NCBI GenBank assembly: GCA_018873245.2
Contig: JAEMBT020000005.1
Coordinates: 10,428,001 to 10,492,000 of the forward strand
Direction of reading: 5' to 3'
From: Archegozetes longisetosus
Lineage: Eukaryota > Arthropoda > Arachnida > Sarcoptiformes > Trhypochthoniidae
DNA length: 64,000 nt
This document shows positions 46,988 to 58,034 of this stretch, piece after piece. The translations under genes were made by a program, and so were the position numbers. Position 1 is the stretch's first letter; each line of letters opens with the position of its first letter. Below the pieces are notes generated by a model. The model was not told the DNA's origin. It was given only the letters and a program-made list of their open reading frames with translations, and did no database searches.

Positions 46988-48328
46988 ATGGGTTTCAAAG
47001 TGTTGACTTTGTTCGTTGTTTTAATAATATCAAATATTGAATGTCAGAGATTTTTGAGTGGTTTACAAGGATTAGATAGACAATTGCCAGTAATTGGTGC
47101 CTGTGATCGGATTGCAGCTCGAGGTGTGACGAATTGCATGGAAAATTTTTTTACCATCGCGTATCTTATCTGGTCTAACTGGAGACAGAGCAAATAGTGG
47201 AATTTGTTGGTATGTTTGCTATTAAAACTTCTAACTAGTCCTAGTCTAACAAGTTCTAGACTATAAATAAATTAATTGTAAACTCGTGGCGGTATAAATT
47301 TGCCTATTAAAGCTTTCATTTGAACCCACTTTTTGAACAAATGCGTTAATGAATAGGCCTTTTACTATGGATTAAAAATACTTTCTATATTGAAGTCAAT
47401 TGTATTTTTAATCCATAGTGAAAGGCCTATTCATTAACGCACTTGTTCAAAAAGTAGGTTCAAATGAAAGTTTTAATAGGCAAATTTATACCGCCGCCAC
47501 AAGTTTACGTATCATATAATATAAATTAGTGAAGAACACATTAGTTAGTAAAGTTTGGATAAAGTTCGTAAATAATTTTTATGAGCTTTCGATAGCATAC
47601 ACATATTTATTATGAATTAAATTCTCTATAGAAACAGTTTGAAGCAAAATAGAATTAAACGAAATCATTTATATCTTTTTTCCATCAGTAATTATAGTAA
47701 ATACAAAGCTTGTATAACTGGTCTTCATGATGGCCTTCGCATTGCTATGGAACGCGAAAGATGTCCGAAATCATATTCAACAAGAATAATAAAATCGTTT
47801 GGTGACAGCTTCGTTGGTTTACCTCTCCAAACTATGTGTCAATCGAATGATGGTAGTAAATGTAGACGAACTTCAAATAAGAAAAAAAATAACAGGGATT
47901 CCCCAAGAAGGACAAGTGTTGATGAGTCACCTTCTGTTTTGGGATCAGCTTTACAGCCAACACGAGGTATTTTTGGACAAAGTCCAAAAAGGAAACCTGG
48001 CTCTGAAGAATCGACTTCCATTTTAGATCCTGTTTTACAGCCAGTTCGAAATATTTTTGGCCAAAACCCGAAAAGCAGAGGTAGTTCTGATGAACCGACT
48101 TCTCTTTTGGAACCAGCAACACGACCGTTTAGAGATATTTTCGATCAAACCTCGAAAAGATCTGGCTCTGGAGAACCGACTTCTATTCTAGATCCAGTTC
48201 TACAGCCAGTTCGAAATATTTTTGGTCAGACCCCAAAAGGCACAAGTAGTTCTGATGAGTCAACTTCTATTTTAGATCCAATTTTGAGTCCTGTTAGGAA
48301 TGTTTTTGGTCGATTTCCTTCTTTATAA
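46988..48328 (+). CDS. Secreted Cys-rich protein with five C-terminal repeats
   Basis: Two exons, 46988-47209 and 47689-48328. Exon 1 starts with the signal peptide MGFKVLTLFVVLIISNIECQ and a Cys-containing domain. Exon 2 continues that domain (YKACITGLHDGLRIAMERER). It then has a Lys/Arg-rich linker and five tandem repeats of about 28 residues around a core [DE]xTSILDPVLQPVRNIFGQ-x-PK. Splice phase 2 joins exactly (TG|T) only if a run of seven T at 47145-47151 is read as six. As written, exon 1 shifts frame there and stops at 47197-47199. This is either a real slippage lesion or a sequencing error in a homopolymer. The repeat part shows no stops, which argues for a live gene. No family recognised. 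It is likely exported to gut, saliva or cuticle, but that is inference. Confidence 0.62.
47279..47507. mobile_element. Foldback MITE with about 100-bp arms
   Basis: The 229-bp nearly perfect inverted repeat starts TAAACTCGTGGCGGTATAAA and ends with the complement. Arms of about 100 bp surround a loop of about 25 nt, with only a few mismatches. It lies in the single intron of the secreted repeat-protein gene. Transcribed RNA would fold into a long hairpin. Confidence 0.93.
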
Positions 48329-49297
48329 GAAGTTTAACGTGAATGATTATAAGCTCGTAAACAATTTCTTAATCATTTGAATAACTATATTTTATAACTT
48401 CATTTGTGTTCATGAAAACCACCTTTTTAATGTATTGACCAACTGTTGGACGTAATATGCGTCATTCTAAACTTAATTTTAACCTGTCTATCAATATTAT
48501 AACACTAGATTCTGCAATTTAGATTTAAATTAATACTGTTATTTATAACAGTTTATTAGAGTAAATACCAGTGTTTGTCAAACGATCATTTATGGAGAAA
48601 ATTTTAATTTTGAAAGAATTAAATGATTATTTGAAAAGTGATTTTATTAATTGTATAAAAACTTTTTGAAATGAAAAAAATAATTCAAAAGTGATGAATT
48701 CAGATCACAATTTAATTTTCATGTTCGGAATGTAATACAAACTATCATAAATTGTTGCTAATAAAACTATCTACGACGAACTTGTGTTTATTTCAAACAC
48801 TTCATTCCAATAGTTTGAACAAACAAGATCGTATTTCATAAACTGAGATTCAATAAAACCTCAATTGGCTAACAGAAAGCTGAAATAGGCCTGCACTGAG
48901 TTAGGTTTGGCTAAGACTATTAAAATTAATTTATTGATAAAAGCACATTACAGTTCAGATCTTTTTTATAACAAATATTTAAAAATTTGAACATCTAATC
49001 TTAATTAAACCAAAAGTTGTAAATTATAGTACGAGAATTGTTGCTATCTATAATTTCGTCCCACCCATCCCGGTCTAGCCGAGGTAGTCCTGGAATAAAG
49101 AGATTTGTTCCGTGTCGCGAAATAAACTGAAGTTATTTTTCTTAAAGATTATAAAATATGATTTTTATTTAAATTATTCCTAGGAAAATTCATCGAATTT
49201 TTAAGAAATTCAAGCATTTGTCAACAATTGTCAAATTTAAATTATTGATAACGCTAAGTCCCAATGGGCATTTCTTCAAAAGGAATTAAGAGCTCAG
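48329..49297. other. Intergenic, nothing recognised
   Basis: AT-rich; no gene supported. Confidence 0.4.
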
Positions 49298-50152
49298 TAG
49301 GATGACCACACGTCCAGTTTTAAGATACTCGTGTCCGGAGTCCAGATTGAACCCCAGCCTGAACGAGGTTTGTCCAGTTTAAAGCCAAATAACATTTAAT
49401 CTTAGTTTTTCACTTTTAGCTTAGATAAAGAAGTGAACTATAATTAAATTATTGATATTTGTAAGACTGAATACTCTTGTAGACAGAGATGTTATTCGAT
49501 GAGTGTTGCGAATTCAACTAAATTTTCAAAGTTACTTCATTTGAAGATAGAAAGTTATCTAATGAACAACTGTGGTGTAAAACATTTAGTTAAACTTGTT
49601 TCGAAAATTTACATAAAGTTGTTGAATATGTAATAACAATTCTGTTGCCAATGATTCTGTTGAAAGAATTTTCAGTGTAATACAGAATTTATGGACAGAT
49701 AAGCGCAATAAATTGGGTATAAATTTAGTTAAAGCTGAAATGTTTACTCGATTTGATTTTTCAATTTCATACTTTAAATTTCACGATTGCATAAAAATAG
49801 CGAAGGATTACTTAATGCTCCAAAATCCTATAAGAAATGTAAATTTCGTCATAAATTTTTTCAAAATGTTCAATTAGAATGTCAAGAAATTAATGTCCGA
49901 TTTTAAACCAAAGAAAAAATGTTAATATTTCAAAAAACAGAGAAGTTAATCAATAATATACTATCCTTTGACCAAATTTCCGATTCCCCTCTCAATTTTT
50001 TAGGCAATAAGATTTGAATATACTCCTCTCTTAATCGGGCACTAAATCCTTGACAACCCAATAATTCAGCAAAACGTTAATTTTTTGTGGATTAAACTAG
50101 AAGGGGCCCTTCGATTATTTTGTCCAGTTTAGTTTAAGCCAGATGTAGTCAC

Positions 50153-51033
50153 TAGAGATGAGAATCTGAATCCCATCTTTTATGGGAATAGTAATGGGAA
50201 TGGGATGGGAATGGAATAGATTTTTAATTAGAGGGAAGTAGAATGAGATCTCTAAATGGTTAATCCCTCAGTGGTATTCAGGGTGTATTACGCCCGAGAC
50301 TAAACTTCAAACTTATGTTATGAAAAATCTATAATACAATAAAGGATGAAAAATTAGGAGTTTGGAGATTGAATTTTTTTAAGCTTTTGATCATTTGACT
50401 TTGTTTGAAAATCATATGATTAATTAATTAAAAATTAATTCATTAATTATTACATTAAAATTTTAAGAAAGTGTCGCTTAGCAACCATAAATGATGTGCA
50501 GTATGTCATATCAAATCATGCATATCAAACACTTTAGAGTAAAGAATTGTGTGAACCCTTTCACTCACGTAATTTATACTCTAAATGGTTGGGTTTTTTT
50601 ACACCCGTCAATGCAAACAACATTTATCATAAAAAGAGTTATCTGATATGATATATTTGGAGTTAACACATTTTTGATCACAAGTTTTATAAACAAATTT
50701 TATATAAAATTTGTTATAAAACATTATCAAAACAAATATCACAAAATTAGCTATATTTCATACTACGGGTGTGGCGCACCCTTGAGTACCACTGGTGTAA
50801 GTTGACACTTTCGTACCACTTAAGGGTTAAACATTCTTTGTCCTAAAGTAACAAAATATATTTACAGACCTTTTCTTTCATTAGACTTCTGACAAATAAT
50901 AATTATAGATAAATGATAATAGCATACAGATGTGATGGTAGTGGAAATGGGAATGGAAATGAATATAAATTTTAAGCTTTGAATGGGATTGGAATGGGAA
51001 TGGAAGCAAAAATTTAGAGAATTTTCTTCTCTA
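50153..51033. mobile_element. GGAATG-rich hAT MITE, middle layer
   Basis: The ends TAGAGATGAGAAT and TTTTCTTCTCTA are imperfect inverted repeats, flanked by perfect 8-bp duplications GTAGTCAC (50145-50152, 51034-51041). GGGAATGGGATGGGAATGG-type repeats occur near both ends in the same orientation. It is itself interrupted by the element at 50260-50830. Confidence 0.85.
50260..50830. mobile_element. piggyBac-like MITE, innermost layer
   Basis: TTAA on both sides is the piggyBac target duplication. The ends are inverted repeats (TTAATCCCTCAGTGGTA, complement TTAACCCTTAAGTGGTA), with further subterminal GGGTG...CGCC similarity. About 570 bp, no transposase. Confidence 0.8.
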
Positions 51034-51045
51034 GTAGTCACCCTA

Positions 51046-51685
51046 AAGACTACTAAATCAATGCATTGATTTGAATTTGTACTCACAAAATAGTATATAC
51101 AAACGCCGTTTTACTTTTACAAATGTAACCTTGATGAAAATATTTCAATTTTGAAAGTTTTTTGTTATAAATAACTCAATGGACAAGTCGTATATTGTTT
51201 ATTTGAGGACTCACTCTGAAACAGTTAAACATTATAAGGGATCAAAGAATGTATTTTTCTATTTTAGAATTTTTATGAAAGTACGAACATCTCAAATTTT
51301 GGAGAATTACTCTATCCTGGGAAATACTGTCTAATCTGGTAGTTCTGGTCACCTAAAAATTTTCATAAAGCCCTTAATCTTTTAATGAAGCTAAAACTTA
51401 CGCGCTGTAATTTTCTAGTTGAATAACCTAAATGAGAAATAGATCAAAGTTTAAATAAACACTAATAAAAACTGAGAGCTTTTCAAAAGTTTTGTGCATC
51501 ATAATACTTTTAGACTGAATTATTGACTCAATAAACTAAACTTGATATTTTTCTAAATAGTTATAGTAGTATATGAAATTTTTCAATTTATTAGATATTA
51601 TAATTCTAATTCATAACTTTGTTTATCAAAAGCATAATAGATAGACTATAAAATAAGAATATTCATCAAAATAGTATTTTAAAAA
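51046..51685. other. Intergenic, nothing recognised
   Basis: AT-rich spacer before duplication copy B. Confidence 0.4.
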
Positions 51686-52008
51686 TTTGTCGTTAATTAT
51701 TCGATATTGCGTGACAACTAAAATTTTGAGTCATATTTTCAATCAATAAGAAATGACGTGAAACGTTATGAGTTTCGAATACGAACATTAAATTCTATTT
51801 TTATATAAATGTAAGTAATTATTTTAAATTTGATGATCAATAAAAGACAATTAAGATATATTTCGTAACAAAGCCTTCAAATTTCTTATTCATTTAGTGC
51901 TTTAATACTAATGCTTTAGTGTAGGGTACTTAATAAGTATTTTCTAGAAAACAGATAAAATTTTTATACTATTCTTGGAAATTTTAATACTGAATCCAAT
52001 ATCTAAAA

Positions 52009-55000
52009 ATGGAGATTATCCATGATTTTAAGGAAAGAACTAAGAAAACCTTAAATACAGAACTTATAATTTATACTAAGTTCAAAAATGGATATCTCAA
52101 AGGATGGATAGAAAATCATTTTGAAATCAAAAATGACTATATCTTGTTATATAATCCTAAAGACTTGCTTGGTTTTATATTCATGATTCTTATTATTAGG
52201 TTTGTTTCATTGTTCTCGATTGAAGAACTTGATGAAAGAATGTTATTATGCTTTGGTTGTCCGTGGCATCATTTAGGTGGAAATCGTACTCATAATGAAG
52301 TTTTATTTTTATTGTGGACAATCAATTTCATACTTTTTTACTTATTCATCAAAAGCTATCCGTGTGAACACTATGAATGGCTTGAAGTCTTTGCTACATT
52401 GGGAGGAATATTGTGCCCAGAAAAAATCGGTATTACTTTACTATTATTCCACTATTGCATTCTACAGGGCTAATTTTATATACCTGGACGCACGAGAACA
52501 ATATGGTTGGCTGAACTCATTCCTTATATATATTTATTGAGTACAGGGTGATCTTTTAATCCTTTGTTTTCCTAAGTCCTAATTGTTAATCCTAAGTCAA
52601 AATGTACACCCTGTACAAAATATATATAAAACATCAATACTATTAACCAATCATTGACTAATTGATTAATAGTAGGAGGAGCACCTGTCCAGTTATTTAA
52701 ACATAGCCCTGTATAGGTACTGAGTCACTTTTTCGGCGTAGGTCGAATACGCCGAATGTTGAAGCTGAATTCAGATGAAACTCATTCGGTGTAGGCTATG
52801 ATATACGCCGAATAATCCGTAAACAGTAGATTTTTAAAAACTTACTTTAAAGAACGTATTTCTTATTTTGAGAAATGATTGTAAAATGTAATCGGCACTA
52901 CTTTATAATATGAACTGTAAATATAACTTAAATTTCATGAGTAGTTCATATAATTAGTTCAATAATAAATTATATTGAATACAATTAAAGATAACAATAT
53001 CTATGAATTAAAGAGTAGACATAGTTTTTATGTTTTCAAGAAATAAACATTAGTCATGTAATTAAGAATAATTGCAAAATTGAGTAGTAAAAGAGGTGTC
53101 AAACGTAAAAAGACCCCTCGAGAGTGGACAATCATTTATGAAGATCTGAAAGTAGTTAAAATAAAGACAACGAAAGTTGATCAAAAGCGAAGTCAGAAGT
53201 TTTGTTATGCATATATTGTGCAATCGAATTTGATTATCAAAATGGTCGTATATCTACTCGTTTGAAAGAACATATAAATAGTAATAAAAATCATGAAAAG
53301 CTAAGAAATGATTTCATCAAACGACAAGAAAGTAGTAAACAATTTACTATTGAAGAAACATGTTCAATGTTCAACATGTTCAAGTTTTTGATCCTTTCAA
53401 TGAATGTTTGCAAATCAAGATTTTGAATATTATAAGGATTTATTTCTCGAAGTTTCCGAAGTGGAAGACGTAAGATCTCTTGAAAATGAGTTCTAAGAAT
53501 ATCTATCGGATTTAATACCTGAAAATTCAGAGTTAGAGGTTTTAAAGTATTGGTTAAGTGTTGAGCATAAATGTCCGAAACTATCTAAAATAGCGATTAC
53601 TTTCTTATGTATTCCTTGTAGTAGTTATGATGTCAAGAGGTCTTTTAGCAAATTGAGAAACTTAAATATCTCTAAAAGAAATCACATGAACTCAGAAACA
53701 CTCAAAATGCAAATGCTTTTATATTTTAATGGGGATATCGAGGAAAGACTTATTCATTATTAGTACAATTAAAATGTATTTATGTTAACACTTTTAACAA
53801 AACCAATTGTTTTAATTTTGGGTTTTTTGTGCCGAATATTGACGCCGAATTTGGCTCTCAAGGTACACCGAAAAAGTGATTCAGTATCTGTTGGTAATCT
53901 TCCTTTATATCATATGGTGAAATTTGAGTAAGCTAATTACTTTTCGCTAGAGCTTATGAGTGGCCGACTTTGACAAAATTTAGCTAACTGTTCAAGCGTG
54001 CATTTAAACTTCAGTTAATTAAAAAATAAAATTTAGTCTTAAAAAGTCGACCGATTATACGAGTAGATGCTTCTGATTATTTTCTGAAGTTTTATTTAAT
54101 CAAACTTTTAGTTTTACACACAATTAATTAAGATTTCTAAGCATTCAGTTTACTAAACTTAAAAGTGTTGTCCAACCCATAGAGAAAGAGAAGCATCATA
54201 TTTTTCATTTATCTAATGATTTCTCAAAACTTTATTACTTTTATTAGCTTGTAATTAGATTCTAGTAATCTCTAGAAAGACGAGTTTTCAAGTGAGTAGT
54301 TTGAAACTTAGTTCGATTGGAGAAAATTTTAAAATTGATTTAGGTAGGCTTAGGCTTATTACGACAACGATCCTTTAAAACTATATTTTAATTTAAATTA
54401 GCTAAAATAGAAATCTAACCTCAAGCGGGTAACTAAATGTCATTAAATTAAACGCCTCTATTCAAGCTTGAGCTCTACTTATTACTGTAATCTAGGACGA
54501 AGCCTTGTGTAAATTCTTAAGCTCAAACTATCTGAGGGTCAATCCGCACTCGAGGTATGAACAGCACCACTAAGATATTCTGTGGAGTGAAGGTTTGCTA
54601 AAATCAGGGCTTTTAACACTAAATTGTCTCTTGGGTACCTTTGAATGCCAGCTAACCGTTAAGTGCGTCCCTAAAATAAGTCAATTAGATAGTAATAATT
54701 TCCAAACATTATTCATAAGATCTCGAAAGAATTTCATTCAAATCAATTTCACTCTGTCATTTGGATTTCGAGTTATCATGATTTAATTTATATTTTCAAG
54801 TTATTATCATTTAACAATTCAACAGGTATAAAAAGTCGAAAATTGGCACTCAACATCCTTAAAAGATCGAGAATTGCACTTTTCATAAGCAGTTTATCAG
54901 TTAATGGTTTGAGTACAACTTGCTTCTTATTCACAATAATGACCTTTTTCATATATTACGACTTGTATGACTTTCTCGAATTCGGTATTCTTTGGTCCAT

Positions 55001-55780
55001 CATATGGGGAATTTGGGTTTATTTGGCATCAATTGCTGCCTATTGGATGCCTGCATACTATTTCATAGTTTGCTATTATTTGAAAATAAGATTAAATTCG
55101 ATTGAGGTCAAACTCAGAAATTTTATCTCTAGAGAAAATTCTATATCTGTCTATAAAAAATCTCAAGTAATTGAACATATTTTGAAAGAACACAATGACT
55201 TGTTTCTGAAAATTGATTCTTATAATATATATTGGAGAAAGTATTTAACCATAACTTCTTTAATATATATCAGTTTGATTTGTTTCATGTCTTATCTCGT
55301 ATTCATTGAGCCGAATACATGGTTTGTTCATATGCAATATTCTATTGTATTATCTGCTCACGTTTTGTTTGTAATCATTATAATATATTCTGCATCCACT
55401 ATTTCTCATTTTAATGGAATCTTATTTCGAGATCTGAACACAGTTACTGTTAGAGCGAACTTATCGATCGATACGAAATTAAGGGTTAGATAGAAATTGA
55501 AGTCACGATTAAAATTTTGGAGAATAATGAGAGTTGTTTTGCAGGTAATGAATTATATCGAAAAAGTTGGTAATAATAAGATTGGATTCACTTTCACCAA
55601 TGGTGTGTTAATTACTAGAAGAACTTTTGAATTTGTGAGTTTTTCAATTGTTGAGATTTATATTTCAAACGAATCATAATTATAAGCGAATAATTAAATC
55701 TTTTCGATATTTGATTACAGATAATCTATAATTTTAGTGTGTATTTCTTATTACTTGTGGAAAACACTCGTAAAAAGTAA
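52009..55780 (+). CDS. Gustatory-receptor-like 7TM protein, copy B
   Basis: Same four-exon model as copy A: 52009-52429, 54826-55484, 55545-55634, 55721-55780, giving about 409 aa; one codon is missing in the first helix. Exons 2-4 are almost identical to copy A: six amino-acid-changing differences in exon 2, one in exon 3, and Asp to Glu in the tail. Exon 1 differs at 14 codons plus the missing one, with only about four silent changes. All seven hydrophobic segments, CPWHHLGGNRTH and the C-terminal block are kept, and no stop or frameshift was found. Both copies thus look functional. Intron 1 is longer here (2,396 bp) because of the MITE and a longer hAT remnant. Ligand unknown. The family assignment has the same limits as copy A. 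Confidence 0.75.
52465..52711. mobile_element. TA-flanked MITE absent from copy A
   Basis: The 247-bp insert has inverted ends (CAGGGCTAATTTTATATACC / complement of CAGGGCTATGTTTAAATAAC) and is flanked by TA (52463-52464, 52712-52713). Copy A has the matching empty site, with a single TA at 1472-1473. A 70-bp element with CAGGGTG/CACCCTG ends and its own TA flanks (52544-52613) sits inside. Confidence 0.93.
52718..53886 (+). mobile_element. hAT remnant in receptor B intron 1
   Basis: Orthologous to 1476-2593, with the same terminal repeats, BED-like and hATC segments. It keeps about 56 bp near its left end (between two TACGCCG motifs) that copy A lacks. Confidence 0.85.
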
Positions 55781-56369
55781 TTCAAATTATCCAAGAATTA
55801 AATTCTGTAATTTTGTTAACATTCGATCATAATTGCATCGAATTTGAAAAATTTGCATACACAATATAGTTATGCATTTATATCAATCAATAAGTTTGAA
55901 CATCAATATTTCAGCTTAAATAAATCAATAAACATTTGAATATTTTATAATTATTAACTCTTGTCTAGCTACAAATTTAATTTTCTCCAATTTTAAAATA
56001 TTGTCACTCAGATATTGTGTATTTTTAAAATTTTAAAGTATGAAAGTAAATGTTAAACGCATCGATAAAATTTTTAAAACTTTGCATAATAAATGAACAT
56101 AATTATAGATTAAGGCTTGACAGCTCCAATAACATAATGAAAATCTGATCCAAAAAAACATAAAAGTTACAACCTTCTGGCACTCACACACTTAAAAGAT
56201 CTTCGAAAGATATTTGAAGAGTGATGTCATACTCTTCATGACTAATAAAGTCTTGATTCCAAACACTCTTTTTCAGTCCTAAAATATTTAGATCTATTAT
56301 ATCTCCAATTAATAAATTGAGTTCTTCACTAATGAAAGCTTTACTACTTCTGATTTTGCTTATAGCACA

Positions 56370-58034
56370 TTAAATGCTATTCATTAGATAAAGGGCTTTA
56401 ATCTACATTTTGTGACTGTAACGCTTATATTCAGATGCATTTGATAAAAGCGAGCCTAAACACTAGTTAACTAGTTATTTATCAAACGATAACTTTTTTT
56501 GGCAAATTCTTTAAGCAAGATAGTAAGTTGGGATTCAAAAGTGATGAACAAATATCGTTATTTCCTGAGAATTGTCGTCTAAACACTTAGAATTTATTCT
56601 TGCAACCTTTTGAATTATTGTAATAAAATAAGTCTCAATATTATAAGCTTATGATGAGCGAAATTATTGCACAGATTGTTAGGATCGAGAACTATAAGCT
56701 AATGTTTTAAGATATCTTTATTAACAAAATCTCTGACGTAAAACATGCCAAATACGATATTCAAATCATCGAATTAGCACATAGACTGTGAAAAGCCACT
56801 GATAGCTATCAATAAAGATGTTTGAGGTTGAAATTCTTCACGTTTGGCACATTGATATCCATTAACCCAATAAGTTATGAACGGTCGAAAATATATTGAT
56901 GGACAAGGTTTCAGTTTAATGCTTAGCAAGTAACATGATATCATGAGCAAATGCATGCTGTTTTAAACGAATTCGATCAGACATTTATTGAGAGTATTGT
57001 AACTATCTTATGATAAATTGGATGATTATCTTATAGGTTCAATTACTTTTAGTCTCTGTTTTTCAGAATTTATACCAAAATTGAAACCCGCACAAAAATT
57101 GAATTCAGTACTCTTCGCCATAGCTTTGATGTTATTCTTGCCTGTCATCGAGTCTTCAATAATTATATCAAAAGTATAAATTTTTTTTAGTCGAAATCTT
57201 GTCAAATGATCTATTCTACAGAGTCTATCAATGATGAATCTGCTTCTCCCCTGTAATACCCTAAATATCAGATTCTCTTTATGTTATTATAGAATTCAAT
57301 AGTATCCTAAACCGAGGAACAAGGCATTCATAAAAGTATCCATAGACCGACAATTCAAGAGTCAACAATACCTTATTTGATGCAAACGTCCAGTTTATTT
57401 CTAGCTTTCCATCATACTAATACTGACAAAATACTTTTATATTCAACAAATAAATGAATCAATAGTAATGGAATCTAATCGTTTTTAGCATAATTTGAAT
57501 GAAATTTTTACAAATTTCTCGTTTCGAATGTCATTAGACCTCGCATATTCATTTTTGAAAATAATTTTTATTGTCAATTAAAAATGACTTCAAAAATAGA
57601 AGAAAATGTGAGTTAATATTGAAGTGGCTTGGTACTTGTTTTAATAAATTCTTTTAGAATGTTTCTATTGTATGATGAGATATAAGACAATAATTGATTT
57701 TCAATTCTCGTAAACTCAAATAAGAAAATAATTATTATACGTAAAAAAATCACGGATATGAATGAGGACTTTCAAAAAATTTTTGAACAATGACTCCTTA
57801 TCGTTCTATTGAGCCAATATCGCATGGGAAAATGCCAGATATTTTACATTGATAAAATTAGGATATAATGAAAATTTTAGAATACAAATCTTATACACAC
57901 GGATTCATGTGAATAAAAATAGTCCAGACGATAATTTTAAAGAGCTTTCTCAGTCTATTGTTGTAAGTTTAGCGATTTGAAAAAATTGTCGACTAGTCCT
58001 ATTTACATTACAGGTGTTTCATAACATATTTGAA
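56370..58034. other. Intergenic, upstream of GH43 gene
   Basis: AT-rich; no gene supported. A likely acceptor (TTTACATTACAG, ending at 58013) just before the GH43 start suggests a 5'-UTR exon somewhere in this stretch. Confidence 0.4.

Larger units (their letters stand above)
49298..51045 (+). mobile_element. hAT element, outermost layer of a nest
   Basis: The left end TAGGATGACCACACGT and the right end GTAGTCACCCTA (complement TAGGGTGACTAC) are the terminal repeats. About 49640-49790 encodes a hATC segment (NDSVERIFSVIQNLW, KLGINLVKAEMFTRFDF). Later stops make it inactive. The right terminal repeat is split by a younger MITE at 50153-51033. A clear 8-bp duplication around the whole was not found. 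Confidence 0.78.
51686..56369 (+). repeat. Segmental duplication, copy B
   Basis: Direct-orientation counterpart of 690-5068, about 51.0-51.3 kb away. It contains the same gene and hAT insertion, plus a MITE (52465-52711) and about 56 bp of hAT sequence missing from copy A. Confidence 0.95.

Noticed and set aside
690..56369. Possibility that the duplicated receptor is a haplotype assembly error
   Set aside because: Flanks differ completely, and divergence is uneven with distinct insertions in each copy, so a real duplication is more likely; not fully excluded without reads.
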